The notes beneath the pieces were generated by a model. It made no database searches and had not been told where the DNA came from. It saw only the letters and a list, made by a program, of their open reading frames with translations. Both the position numbers and the translations under genes were made by a program. Below are positions 45,266-55,985 of a stretch of DNA of 64,000 nucleotides, one piece after another. Origin of the DNA: Cyathus striatus (lineage: Eukaryota; Basidiomycota; Agaricomycetes; Agaricales; Nidulariaceae). The number at the start of each line of letters is the position of its first letter. Position 1 is the stretch's first letter. The stretch is taken from contig JAOVFP010000012.1 in NCBI GenBank assembly GCA_025738555.1, positions 1-64,000 on the forward strand, written 5' to 3'.

Positions 45266-46048
45266 TCATGTTACATTCGCCGGTATGTCACTTGTTCCTC
45301 TAAGCATCACTGGAATAGGCTTTGGTGAAGCAATTACCATAGATGCTGCATCTTCTCGTTGTACTCTAGATGGGCTTGCATGAGATTCCCATTGAGGATA
45401 TAGTGTTCGAATGTCAATAGTCACGTCAGACATAGGAGTAGTTGACCGAGAACTTCGTTTCTTATTACGAACATCGCGATACATCTTTACCAATGTCGTT
45501 AGACAAAGGATAACTGCATCCTTAAATTCAAGACTATCTTGAGTTATACCAGGAGCAGCAGGTACTTTTTCAATCTTGGAAATAGATTTACGCAATAAGA
45601 TTTCAAACTTCGATTCAGAAATATCGTTATTCATTTTTTTAAATATATCAATACGTTGTTCGAGAGTCATATCTTCCTCATTCACATCAAGGTCTTCGTC
45701 ATCAGCAGGCACAGAGTTCACAAAAGATGGATGACCATTTGTAGTATTGGATGAGCTAGGGGTTGATGGGCCCCTGCGTGCAAGAGAAGATACAGGTACG
45801 TTAACCTGGGGAGCAACAGAGGGAGAGTGAGAATCTTCAAGATAACTAAGGCCTAAGGTCGCAGTGCGTGGAGCATTATCCATATGGGATTCAGTGGCGA
45901 GAGTATCAGGTCCCTCCACATTTTCGCGATTACGATCTTGATCGATAATCGATGGGTGAAGCGTAGCAGATGAAGGGGATGGAATATGGTCCCCCTGGGC
46001 AGACAAGCGTTGTTGAGAAGAGATGGGGGTGCGCGGTGGAGACGACAT
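45266..46048 (-). CDS. E3 leader module, about 260 codons
   Basis: The first ATG of the giant frame is 46048 (MSSPPRTPISSQQ), although the frame is open upstream into the LTR. A Ser/Pro-rich first half is followed by a helical part (TLEQRIDIFKKMNNDISESK, DAVILCLTTLVKMYRDVRNK). No domain recognised; it may be an N-terminal Gag extension. It ends at TGA 45266. A further 33 open codons lead to a second TGA at 45164 before Gag. Confidence 0.6.
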   Translation of the reverse strand: MSSPPRTPISSQQRLSAQGDHIPSPSSATLHPSIIDQDRNRENVEGPDTLATESHMDNAPRTATLGLSYLEDSHSPSVAPQVNVPVSSLARRGPSTPSSSNTTNGHPSFVNSVPADDEDLDVNEEDMTLEQRIDIFKKMNNDISESKFEILLRKSISKIEKVPAAPGITQDSLEFKDAVILCLTTLVKMYRDVRNKKRSSRSTTPMSDVTIDIRTLYPQWESHASPSRVQREDAASMVIASPKPIPVMLRGTSDIPANVT

Positions 46049-46221
46049 CGTGTATATATGAACAACTCGCCGAAGTCCAAGGGCCTGAACACGAGGGTTG
46101 TTACGGTAGATTGATGGATCCGATAAGGTTAACCCCGGGATAAAGGATTGATGTGGATGAAGAAGCGAGGAATGTGGGTGCACGTCCTGTAGACTGCAAG
46201 TTCTAGGAAGGTAGAAAAAAG

Positions 46222-46431
46222 TGTAGAGGTTGAAGTCCTCTACGGAGACTTATATCACGCGCAACGTCTACCTGACCAGTAAATTGGAGGCTACGAGGGC
46301 GTAAAGTAAAAGTCTGCCCCAATACATTACAAATCGAGGTATTTATAATGTATAAGCTAAATATACATAAACAGTCCGTTACAAAACAACTATCAACTGC
46401 ACATGATAAATGTAAAGGTTGCACCCTTACA
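46222..46431 (-). repeat. E3 5' LTR
   Basis: 210 bp, identical to 35608-35817 at every compared position. Bases following it inside the element (minus strand CTTTTTTCTACCTTCC) do not resemble a tRNA-type primer site, and I found no self-complementary segment in the LTR, so the primer is unknown. Confidence 0.95.
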
Positions 46432-46436
46432 AACAG

Positions 46437-47160
46437 TCTCTGGACAATCAAAGACAATCATTAGCAATCATTTGTATATAATGACTGATTAATGGGCTAT
46501 ATTAATACAATAGTTTTTGGACATTCAAATGCAGTCATTTGAGATTGTAGGGAGACAATCATTGGCAATCATTTGTATATATTGACTGATTGATGAGCTA
46601 TATGAATACAATAGTCTCTGGACATTCAAATGCAATCATTTGTGAATGTAGGGAGACAATCATTGGCAATCATTTGTATATATTGACTGATTAATAGGCT
46701 ATATTAATACAATAGTTTCTGGACATTCAAATGCAATCATTTGTATATATTGACTGATTTGTAAGCTATATTAATACAATAGGTTCTGGATACTCATATG
46801 CAATCATTTGTATATAATGTCTTGCCTACAATAATTCCCAGACAAATGCTGATCATGTGTGTCACACATGTCACATTTTCACACCCGTCACGCATGTCAC
46901 ACATCTTGCACATGTCACATATGTCACATTCTTCCACTCGTCATACCTGTTACACCTCTTCACACATGTCACATTTTCACACCTGTCACACTTTTGCACA
47001 TGTCACATTTTTCTCCCATCACACTCATCACTTTTCGCATGTGTCACACATGTCACATATGTCATACTTTTCTTTAATTTCACACTTCTCAATCTGTCAC
47101 ACTTTTCTGAGATGTCACACCTATCATGTATTCCATCTTATTTGCATTTTACACTAGTTA
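46437..47160. repeat. Left arm of element A: about 100-bp tandem units, then a TGTCACA satellite
   Basis: Three to four imperfect copies of a unit containing CAATCATTTGTATATATTGA, GGCTATATTAATACAATAG and GGACATTCAAATGCAATC fill 46437-46820. From about 46,855 to 47,150 the words TCACACATGTCACAT and TCACAC recur every 10-15 bp. Both parts reappear in reverse complement at 49,490-50,340. Confidence 0.85.
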
Positions 47161-47214
47161 CATGTATTACACATGTAATATTATTTCAAATTTTTTGTAT
47201 TTGATCTGTCCAGA

Positions 47215-48543
47215 ATGTAGTAGTCAAATTTGAAATGGGAGAATCTACACAATGTCTAAATTGTGTGGCTTGTTACTTTCCTATGAGGCATCTTATTAGA
47301 TATTCTGGATTGCACAGCCTGATTTAGAATAGACTGTGGTTGGTGGGATCTTGTTTAGGCTTTGGTAGGACTTAGATAGTAGACCATAGTAGATTCTGAT
47401 CAGCTGACTTTGTTAGATATTCTGGGTTGCACAGCTTCTTTGACAGCTGTCACTTGTCACCTGTCATACTTGACAGTTCTGTGATTGACAGATTGACAGC
47501 TGTCTGTTATCTTAGTTACATGGACCTTGGTTGGGACTTTGGTAGACACACTCAGTATATAAACACTCTGTAACTTGGTAGTTGTAAACAAGTTTTCTTC
47601 CCCATCTGTGTCTGTGTCTGTTTGTGTTTGAGTTCTTGCTTCATTATCACTCTCATTCCTCTCAACTACCCCCTCTATTCTTTATTACTTCTGACAGACT
47701 TTTGGTATATAAACTCCCTGTATCTCAATAGTTGACAACAAACTTCCTTCCCATCTGTGTCTGTATCTGTGTTTGAGTCTTGCTCTTTTATCATCCTCTT
47801 CTCTCTCAGCCAACCCCTTCATCATTTGTTGCTTCTGACACTTGTTACATATAATGAGTGTGATGTGGCAGAGTGTGATGTGGTAATCAAGTTAGCAAAA
47901 ATCTGCAGAGGGTCTATGTCAGTGCAATGTGAACTTAGTCTATGGTAAATTTATGATTTGTCTAATATAAATGGGATAGATATCATGCATAGATTCTTAT
48001 TCTATGCTCAAGCTTCACATCTCCTATTATGTTTGTCTTCTTTGTCATACAAATACATGCTTAATACCTTTCAGTTATTATAGGTATTATTGTTAGCACC
48101 ATTACATTGCCTTGTCACATATATTGTATTGTATTTGTTGATGTTCTATTGTCACAAAATTGCTAATTAACCTGTTGAGTGAACTTCCAGGCCCACTATA
48201 ACTGGAGTACTTCAACATCTGCACACCCTCACAACCCAGCCAAGAGTCAAGAGGGTCAGCCTTGACAATCCAACATACTCAACATCAGTTGTCACTCATC
48301 ACTCATCTCTATAGCTAATGATATATTACTGGTTTCTTATTCCTGTTCTAATGAATAATTACATGATAGCCAAAATAATGTATGCAATTCATTTTTACTA
48401 CTAGTATAATCCTGTTATTTTATTTTACTGATTTTATGAGGTACCTTAGTATTTCAATCTAAATAGTTTTAGAACAGGAGGCATAACATGGGGAAAATAC
48501 TTAAGACATTAATAAAGTTACATGAGTTGTAAAAATAAGATAT
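47215..48543. other. Central part of element A with a duplicated TATA-bearing unit
   Basis: No gene is supported. Two adjacent copies of about 145 bp (about 47,547-47,690 and 47,697-47,840) each start with a TATATAAAC box followed by TTCC..CATCTGTGTCTGTATCTGTG and TTGCTTCATT-like text. This looks like a duplicated promoter or LTR fragment. Confidence 0.45.
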
Positions 48544-48854
48544 GTTAAATACTGCTAAGTCACTGTGACTTAGCAGTATTTAACATAAAGTAAACCCAAC
48601 TGATCCACATCATGAGGTGACCAGTTCAATCCCTGGCTATTGCACAAGACTGCACCCAATAGTTTGGCCCCTTGGCATAGACCTAAAGGGGATGACAAAT
48701 ATGGCCAAATTTATTCAACATTGATACTGTTAGCCTGTGACTACTATCCATCCTAGCAATTCTAGGTGGCATAGGGGGTTTATCTCAACCTTAGTGGGTC
48801 AGGTTTACTTTATGTTAAATACTGCAAAGTCACAGTGACTTTGTGGTATTTAAC
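48544..48854. mobile_element. Small MITE-like element with self-palindromic ends and a tRNA-like B box
   Basis: 311 bp. The left end GTTAAATACTGCTAAGTCAC is itself a hairpin (48544-48584), continuing ATAAAGTAAACCC. The right end is the inverted counterpart (about 48,798-48,854) and again a hairpin. The centre contains CCAGTTCAATCCCTGG (48621-48636), close to a pol III B box. No clear target duplication (AAGAT lies near both ends). Confidence 0.55.
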
Positions 48855-49489
48855 AAGATGAAACCAAAATGAGGAATGTAGTTGTATGAAGATAGAATTG
48901 AATATGTAATGAAGGAACACTATGAGAAATGTGGTAATGTGATGGTATAGGTTATGTAACAATGATATAGAATAGAACTGCAAATATACACTGAAAAAAC
49001 CAGACAGAAATGTGATAGTAATGAGATTTGTGACAACAGAAATAACAGTAATGACAGTAATACTTTCTCTGATACTGTACAACTTCAACTGAACATTTAT
49101 ATTTATTTGGCATGATATAAACATTTCATTCATTGTTCAGTTCAGATTATGGTTATGTGCATGACATTGTTCAAATTTGTTCAATATAATATTGTTCCAG
49201 ACTTTTATTTTGAAATATAGAATAATGTCTTTTACTGAACCATTATTCAAACTTACTTGTAATGTATAACAAAAAAATCAAAAATCTGTTCAGTTGAGGC
49301 AGGTACTGTGATGCATGCCTGAGCAATTAGTCAAAATAGTACAGTATTTGAGATTTACACTAGTTATAGTTCAAGTTTAAAACTTAGGAGAATAATAGGA
49401 ATTTTTGTAAGCTCTAAAGTTAACATGCAACTTCATAAGTGACTGATACTAGTGTGTAGTCATTGATTATTACTTGTGACATCTGAGAA
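48855..49489. other. AT-rich central part of element A, nothing recognised
   Basis: About 635 bp with no supported gene, repeat or RNA. A 107-codon minus-strand frame (48810-49133) is hydrophobic and overlaps the MITE end, so I treat it as chance. Confidence 0.4.
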
Positions 49490-50493
49490 AGTGTGACAGT
49501 TATGACACATGTGAAACATGTAACAAAAGTGATGCATGCAAAGAAATAGTAATGTTTGTGACATGTGTGACAACTGTGGAAAATGTACAACTACATGTGA
49601 CTAGTGTAAAATGTAAATAAAATGGAATACATGATAGATGTGACATCTCAGAAAAGTGTGACAGATGTGAGATATGTGACATGTGTGACAGGAGAGAAAT
49701 GTGATATGTGTGAGAAGTGTGACAGGAGTGACATGTACAAGAAGTGTGATATGTGGATGGGTGTGAAAAATGTGATACATGTGAAAAAGTGTCACAGGTG
49801 TGACGGATGTGACATATCTGAAAAATGTGACATATGTGACGGGTGTGACATGCATGAAAAGTGTGACACACATGATCAGCATTTGTCTGGGAATTATAGT
49901 AGGCAAGCCATTATATACAAATGATTGTATATGATTGTCTCTCTATATTCCTAAATGATTGCATTTGAGTGTCCAGAACCTATTGTATTAATATAGCTTA
50001 CAAATCAGTCAATATATACAAATGATTGCATTTGAATGTCCAGAAACTATTGTATTAATATAGCCTATTAATCAGTCAATATATACAAATGATTGCCAAT
50101 GATTGTCTCCCTACATTCACAAATGATTGCATTTGAATGTCCAGAGACTATTGTATTCATATAGCTCATCAATCAGTCAATATATACAAATGATTGCCAA
50201 TGATTGTCTCCCTACAATCTCAAATGACTGCATTTGAATGTCCAAAAACTATTGTATTAATATAGCCCATTAATCAGTCATTATATACAAATGATTGCTA
50301 ATGATTGTCTTTGATTGTCCAGAGACTGTTGTATCAATATAGCCCACTAATCAGTCATTATATGCAAACAATTGCATATGATTGTTATTCAATATTCCCC
50401 ATACAAAAAAGCACAATCATTTTGCCCTGGAAAAAGTATTGTGGCAATCTTTTTTTCAGGGCAAAAAAGTATCAGAATGGCTGACACTTATGG
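49490..50493. repeat. Right arm of element A
   Basis: Reverse complement of the left arm: TGTGACA-type satellite (about 49,490-49,880), then the tandem units, then the terminal GATTGCC/AAAAAGTATCAGAATGG segment ending GGCTGACACTTATGG. It is uninterrupted at the E3 insertion point. Confidence 0.88.
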
Positions 50494-51475
50494 CTATTCT
50501 CTCTATTATCACTGATAATGGTGATATCCACCCTATAGTGTTCCACTCCAGGACCTTTACTGCTCTGGAGTTGAACTATGACACCCATGACAAAGAACTC
50601 CTAGCAATCTTTGAAGCTTTCAAAGTATGGCGACATTACTTGGAGGGTTCTTGTATTCCAATTGACATGGTCACTGATCACAAGAACCTTGAATACTTCT
50701 CCACCACCAAGATCCTCACTTGTTGTCAAGCCCATTGGTCAGAGTATCTTTCTCAATTCAATCTAGTTATATGTTTTCATCTGGAGAAGCTTGGAGCTAA
50801 ACCAGATGCTTTAACTAGACACTGGGACATCTATCCTAAAGAGGGGGATAGCGACTATGCCAAAGTCAATCTGCATAACTTTAGGCCAGTTTTCACTCAA
50901 GAAAAACTCACTACCTCATTGTGAGCTACTATTCTCTTCCTACCAATTCTCGGAGCTAGCATAGTTATGGACATTGAGCAGCTTCATCATGATATCCTGA
51001 TCACTCAACCCACTGACACTGTTGCTGCCATTCATCTCCAAGATCCCACTGGTCATTGGTCAGTCAGAACAGACAAATTACTCTGTCTCAATGAACATAT
51101 CTATGTTCCCAATGACAACTCCCTTCACCTCTGCATTCTCCAGTACAAGCATGATCACATCCTTGCTGGACACCCCAGTCAAAACAAGACCTTGTCCATC
51201 ATCAGGTGTGAATACACTTGGCCTGGCCTCCACACTTATATCAAGGACTACTGTAAGTCCTGTACCACTTGCATGTGATCTAAACCTCAAAGGCATCAAC
51301 CCTATGGCACTTTGAAGCAACTCCCAATTCCAGGATGTCCATGGAGTTCTATATCAATAGATTACATCGAAACACTTCCTAAATCCAGTTCAGAAGAGTA
51401 TAACTCCATTCTGGTCATTGTAGATCATTTCAGCAAGCAGGCAATATTCATCCCTCGCTATAATACTATTACCTC
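50494..51475 (+). pseudogene. Chromovirus pol fragment (RNase H to start of integrase core)
   Basis: Closely similar to the E2 pol protein: IVFHSRTFTALELNYDTHDK, DHKNLEYFSTTKIL, KEGDSDYAKVN, GHPSQNKTLSIIR, CKSCTTCM, SISIDYIETLPKSS. It is cut at both ends exactly where elements A and B begin. In-frame TGA at 50922 replaces a codon that is CGA in E2 (30114-30116), and TGA at 51275 replaces one that is TGT in E2 (29760-29762). Confidence 0.9.
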
Positions 51476-52440
51476 CCATAAGTGTCAGCCAAAATTATCA
51501 TAAAAATGTAGTGTTTTATGATTGCCGCAATCATAAATAATGATCACCTTCATGATTACATGTTTTGAGAGCTTATCCACCTATTAATACTAAATCTAAT
51601 AGTGATCATAAGTGATCATTGGTTATTTTGAAGTGAATATTACTACTGTAGGTCTATTGCAATATGGTGATCATATGTGATCATTGGCTATTTTGAAGTG
51701 AATATTACTACTGTAGGTCTATTGTAATGTGGTGATCATATGTGATCATTGACTATTTTGAAGTGAATATTACTACTGTAGGTCCATTGTAATATGGTGA
51801 TCATATGTGATCATTGACTTATTTTGAAATGAATATTACTACTATAGGTCCATTGTAATATGGTGATCATATGTAATCATTAGCTATTTGAAGTGAATAT
51901 TACTATATTGTAATGTGGTGATCATATGTGATCATTGACATATTTTGAAATGAAAACTATTACATATTGCTATTGTAGTTCATGTCACATTTGTCACAAT
52001 CTTCCCATGTGTCACATATTTCGCGCGCATCTCATAATTCATGTGCTCTACATCATTCCCACACTCTGGATAATTCTGGCACATCATGATTGTCACGATC
52101 TTCCCGTGTGTCACATATTTCCCGTGCTCCACATCATTCCCATGCACTGCGTTTATCACATTCTTCCTGCATGTCACGATTGTCACACTCTAGCACTCGT
52201 CATGATTGTCATGCCTTTACACACGTCACGATTGTCACGCTTTAGCACACATCACAATTGTCACAGTTTTACACATGTCACAATTGTCATGCTCTAGCAC
52301 ATGTCACGATTGTCATGTTCTAGCACACATCATGATTGTCACGCATTTATGCCTATCACATATGTGACATATTTCCAACATGTCATTACTTTTCATGCAT
52401 GTCAGCTGTCACATTTTTAGCTTATAATATCATGTAGATT
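51476..52440. repeat. Left arm of element B
   Basis: Terminal segment (51476-51600), about five units of roughly 60-65 bp with the palindrome TGATCATATGTGATCA (51600-51960), then TGTCAC-rich satellite (about 51,975-52,400). Compare the right arm. Confidence 0.85.
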
Positions 52441-52464
52441 ATTTTAACTTTTGTTTATCTTATA

Positions 52465-53544
52465 TAGGCAATGTCACAGGTAACCCATGGGTATCCTAGG
52501 CTCGACCCGTACCCATACCTGCACTAACCCATACCCATGGGAACAGGTACAGGTTTGCACAGGTAATGAAAACCCATGGAAACCCATGGGTTAGGTTGTT
52601 ATTTACATATTCAATAATATATTAAGACTGATACAAGCAGTCAATTTAAGCGTTCATAGGCTTGTTTTAAACATGTCATTGAGGGCCCCTTCCTTACAAA
52701 ACCCAACACCAATCGAGAATGATTTGAAAGAGTTACAATAGCTTAAATAGACATTATATGTTCAATCAAACAAAAGAGAAAAGTTAAATAATATATTCAG
52801 AACAATTCATGTGGTCGATTTGAACGTTTGTGGGCTCTTTTTAACCGCATCGTGGAGTACTATTACCTCACAAAAACTGATATGAATTCGGACAGAATTG
52901 AAAGAGTTACAATGGCCTGAATCGAAATTATACATAAAAGAGGGGAAGGTTAAATATTGCATTCAGACTGATCCATGCAATTAATTTAAACATTTGTAGG
53001 CTTGTTGTAACCACATTGTGGAGGGCCCACACGGTACAAAAACTGATACGAATTTGGATGGATTTAAAAGAGTTACAACAGCATAAATATAAATTATACA
53101 TTTATTCAAATAAAGAGAAAGGTTAAATAATACATTCAGACTGATCCATGTGGTCAATTTTAATGTTCGTAGACTCGGTTTAATTGTATCACAGAGGGCT
53201 CCTACCATACAAAAACCAGTACAAATTCGAAGTAATTTGAACAAGTTACAAGAGGTTTAAATTTGCTATGTTATCTTGATTTCATGGTTCAATCTCAGTC
53301 CAACCCCGCGGACTGAACCAAATTCAAAACTTGTTCATTGACATTGAAACTTACACATCAATATCATAAGGTCTTGTTAATATATATACAACTTTCTTAA
53401 TGATGTTCCTATGATTTTTGAACTAGTGTATTGTACACATGGGTACCTATGGGTTACAGGTGCCTTGATGATGACCTGTACCCACACCTGCTTGTACCCA
53501 TACCCATGACCCATGTGGGTATGGTGTACCCATGCTGTTGCCTA
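52465..53544. mobile_element. hAT-type MITE, 1,080 bp
   Basis: Ends TAGGCAA...TTGCCTA with subterminal CCCATGGGTA-type words on both sides. Flanked by an 8-bp duplication ATCTTATA / ATCTTACA (52457-52464 and 53545-53552, one mismatch), the duplication length of hAT elements. No coding capacity. The centre holds three to four diverged copies of a unit with TTGAAAGAGTTACAATAGCTT-like text. Confidence 0.75.
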
Positions 53545-53552
53545 ATCTTACA

Positions 53553-53839
53553 CAGAGTATAACAATAATAGATATGTGTACTAATTATTGCCTCTTACAT
53601 ATGTGGGGCCAGAGATATAGTTAAGAGGAGATTTGCAAGGTACCTAAAACTTAATGCTAAACAAGGGAAGCCAACCACATGTGCAGTTTCTGGTACATCT
53701 GTATCACCATCCAAATTGTCACAGAAGAAGATTAAGTATCTGAAACCACAATGCTAATTATAAAAATCACAGTAAATGAATATGCACTTTTAGAATTGAA
53801 GGTTGTAATACAGTATATGATAAATATGATGTTATGGAA
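53553..53839 (+). other. Piece of element B between two insertions
   Basis: About 290 bp. A short open stretch reads RRFARYLKLNAKQGKPTTCA. It could be a relic exon of a lost element gene but is too short to identify. Confidence 0.3.
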
Positions 53840-53846
53840 GTGTAAC

Positions 53847-55250
53847 CCCAGTGAAAACTTGCACAGTGCTAATCTGTGCTAATCTGTGTGTGTGCAAATG
53901 TTTTGAGTAAATCTGCGCCTTTCTGGGTAAATCTGTGCACTATTTGTGCCAAGTACAGAATTCATGATTGCAACAATCAAGCCATTTACTTTCACATCCA
54001 ATTTCCACTATTCATGTACACTCATTGATATCAATGTCATTGCAAGAATGCATAACCTTGAGCTCTCCTTTCATCATACTCTGTATTTCTGTATCTTCTC
54101 TACCAATTTTCTATGACCAATCCATTACACTTATTTGCCCCTTCATGTATTGCCAAACAACACGAACCCACCTGGCCCATGCACATGGCAACTTTCATGT
54201 CAGTTCAGTCATGACTCGGGCACTTCTTGCTTCCCTTCCCTCATCATCTCCCCTTTCTTCCCCTCCACTCTTGCCCCTCCTTCCCCTGCACCACCTTGCA
54301 CTTTGGTCCAATTCTATCACATACCTGGAGATTCTCGCAGCTCTAGTGGGTCTACAATATGTCTATTATCTCCTGTGTCCTCACTTCAAGTTCAAGCCAA
54401 TCACAGTCAGTATGACATGTTTATTTGTGTTTTCGGGATTGGTTTCGCACTGGACAGTGAGTTATGGCATCTAGACTTACTTGTTGGCCCTACTGGGTGC
54501 TTCAGAATGCTTATATGCATGCATTTTGGATCATTGCAGCAAGATGCACCTGATATTCTGGTATGTTTCCCTCTCTTGGATCTCCACCTTGCCTGCTATG
54601 CTCACTGGAACACCCAAGTTGCCTAGTGCTACTATGGGTGATGTCTCTACCATGGCTGCTAGGATCTTGATGGATGTCTCTTTCACAATGGGCCTCAATG
54701 GCTAGGGTCTCCACTGTTCCTGCTGTCATTGTCATGCTCCATAGTCTACCACTGCTTCCATGGCTATCATTTCCAGTGCACCACTTTCAAGTGTGTTCCA
54801 CTCTTCGAGAACACCAAACAAAGTGAACTTGGATAGTGAGGCCATGGTGAGCAGGCATTGCCTGATTGGTATATGCCTCTGTTGCTTTAGACAGCGGTAT
54901 GTGTTATGTTTCATTTTCTTTCTGTATTTGTATTGGTTTGGTGAATCACCCAGTAGAGTAGATGTGTCCCAGATCTCAGATAATTGTATGTAGATGAATA
55001 TATACCCTTTTAATGTGCTGCAATGTTACCCAGTAGAGTACAGAAACTAACAGATAATTGAATATACCTCAAAATACACCTTTTTAATGTGCTACAGCAT
55101 GCACAGATCTTCACAGATACACTCACAAATATTTCTGTGAATTGCTCAAAATCTGTGCCCAACTGTGTTTGGCAGCATTGCAATATGACTCAGCAGCTCT
55201 CAGACATTCACATACCTGCACAGATGAGCATGGTGCTAGTTTTCACTGGG
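53847..55250. mobile_element. hAT-like element, 1.4 kb
   Basis: Inverted ends CCCAGTGAAAAC...GTTTTCACTGGG fit the CAGTG-type hAT terminus and are flanked by GTGTAAC on both sides (53840-53846 and 55251-55257). Subterminal words (TGCTAATCTGTGC, CACAGAT) also recur inverted. Plus-strand frames of 160-170 codons overlap at 53968-54626 but show no transposase motif, so it is likely non-autonomous. Confidence 0.65.
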
Positions 55251-55257
55251 GTGTAAC

Positions 55258-55981
55258 AGTAATAAGAAACTAGATTAGATGATGTAGAGTATATATGTAG
55301 TTGGAGTCTTAGTTCTATTTAGAGTGTATGATATATTTGGAAATGAGATGGTATGCTATGTTTTACAATCAAGACTAGGGATGTGATAAAATGACAAAAT
55401 AATAACCATAATGGTTAGTCTAGGTATGAAAGATGATGAGGTCATTACAATGGTATTGAACATTATGGAAACATGTACCAACCAGACAGAGAAGAATATA
55501 GAACCTTGCATGCTTAACACATATGAATGGATAGTGTATAGATGTGATTCCACATTACATCAAACTTACACATTACAGCATTTAGATGATTATGATTCTT
55601 GCATTGGTCATTGATTATACTAATATCTTCAACACACATTACCAAATCACATAATCGCTTACTCTATATGACTACATGATAGTTGTCTATATTTTATTGA
55701 AATGGGGAGTTAATGAAAAATATCTTATTGTGTCTCAAACAGTTTCACTTCTACTCACTCTTTTAGTATTAGTATTCATTCTGATATCTGAAAACTCCAT
55801 TTTGTACTTCTTTGCACTTTCTTATTCAGTTGCTGTTATTTACTTGCTTTCTGTTCTTTAGCTTAGTGTTAATTATGACATTGCCTTCTTATCTTGTTCT
55901 CTTTACTGAAGGGCCCCTTTGTCCCTTTTCTTCTCTTCTCTAAAATAATGTAATATCATTTCTCTATAGTCATGTGGAACA
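55258..55981. other. Piece of element B, nothing recognised
   Basis: About 720 bp of AT-rich DNA between the hAT-like element and E4. A 61-codon hydrophobic frame (55676-55861) is the only open stretch, and I give it no function. Confidence 0.4.
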
Positions 55982-55985
55982 ATAT

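Larger units (their letters stand above)
35608..46431 (-). mobile_element. E3: young Ty3/Gypsy element with one giant frame punctuated by TGA
   Basis: 10,824 bp, minus strand, with two 210-bp LTRs that look identical and a perfect target duplication AACAG (35603-35607 and 46432-46436). The opposite arm of element A (about 50,318-50,345) shows the same sequence without the insertion, which confirms the boundaries. From ATG 46048 to TAA 35885 a single frame of 3,388 codons contains seven TGA codons (45266, 45164, 42854, 42305, 38927, 38891, 37631; coordinates of the lower base) and no TAA or TAG. Modules in order: leader protein, Gag-protease, linker, RT-RNase H-integrase-chromodomain, a 5th and a 6th protein. 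Confidence 0.95.
35440..50493. mobile_element. A: large inverted-repeat DNA element containing E3
   Basis: Left end CCATAAGTGTCAGCCATTC (35440) is matched in reverse complement at 50493. The arms stay complementary for several hundred bases: 35440-35607 plus 46437 to about 47,150 against about 49,500-50,493. Each arm contains tandem units of about 100 bp (built on CAATCATTTGTATATA and GACTGATTAATGGGCTATAT) and then an array of TGTCACA-type words. Without E3 the element is about 4.2 kb. I see no transposase, so it is probably non-autonomous. Flanks are unrelated (hAT on the left, chromovirus pol on the right) and no target duplication is visible. Confidence 0.75.

Noticed and set aside
35885..46048. 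A variant nuclear code in which TGA is read as Arg or Trp
   Set aside because: The genes at the left use ordinary codons, including TGG for Trp and CGA for Arg, and TGA in the older elements is explained by CGA decay; only E3 needs a special explanation.
37631..46048. The TGA codons of E3 as ordinary sequencing errors
   Set aside because: Errors would be mostly indels that change frame; here seven same-type substitutions leave one frame intact over 10 kb and lie only between modules.
46798..47204. Open frames rich in Cys-His-Ile (CHTCHICHT-like), and similar ones near 49,500-49,900, 51,935-52,297 and 63,342-63,680
   Set aside because: They are translations of the TGTCACA satellite arrays; all frames stay open because the repeat lacks stops.
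51975..52400. CRISPR-like regular repeats
   Set aside because: The repeated words are 7-15 bp, irregularly spaced, with no unique spacers, in a eukaryotic genome; they are satellite arrays within transposon arms.
53968..54626. Overlapping 160-170 codon frames inside the hAT-like element as a transposase
   Set aside because: No hAT acidic motifs, no zinc finger; Ser/Pro/Leu-rich text in two overlapping frames suggests chance.
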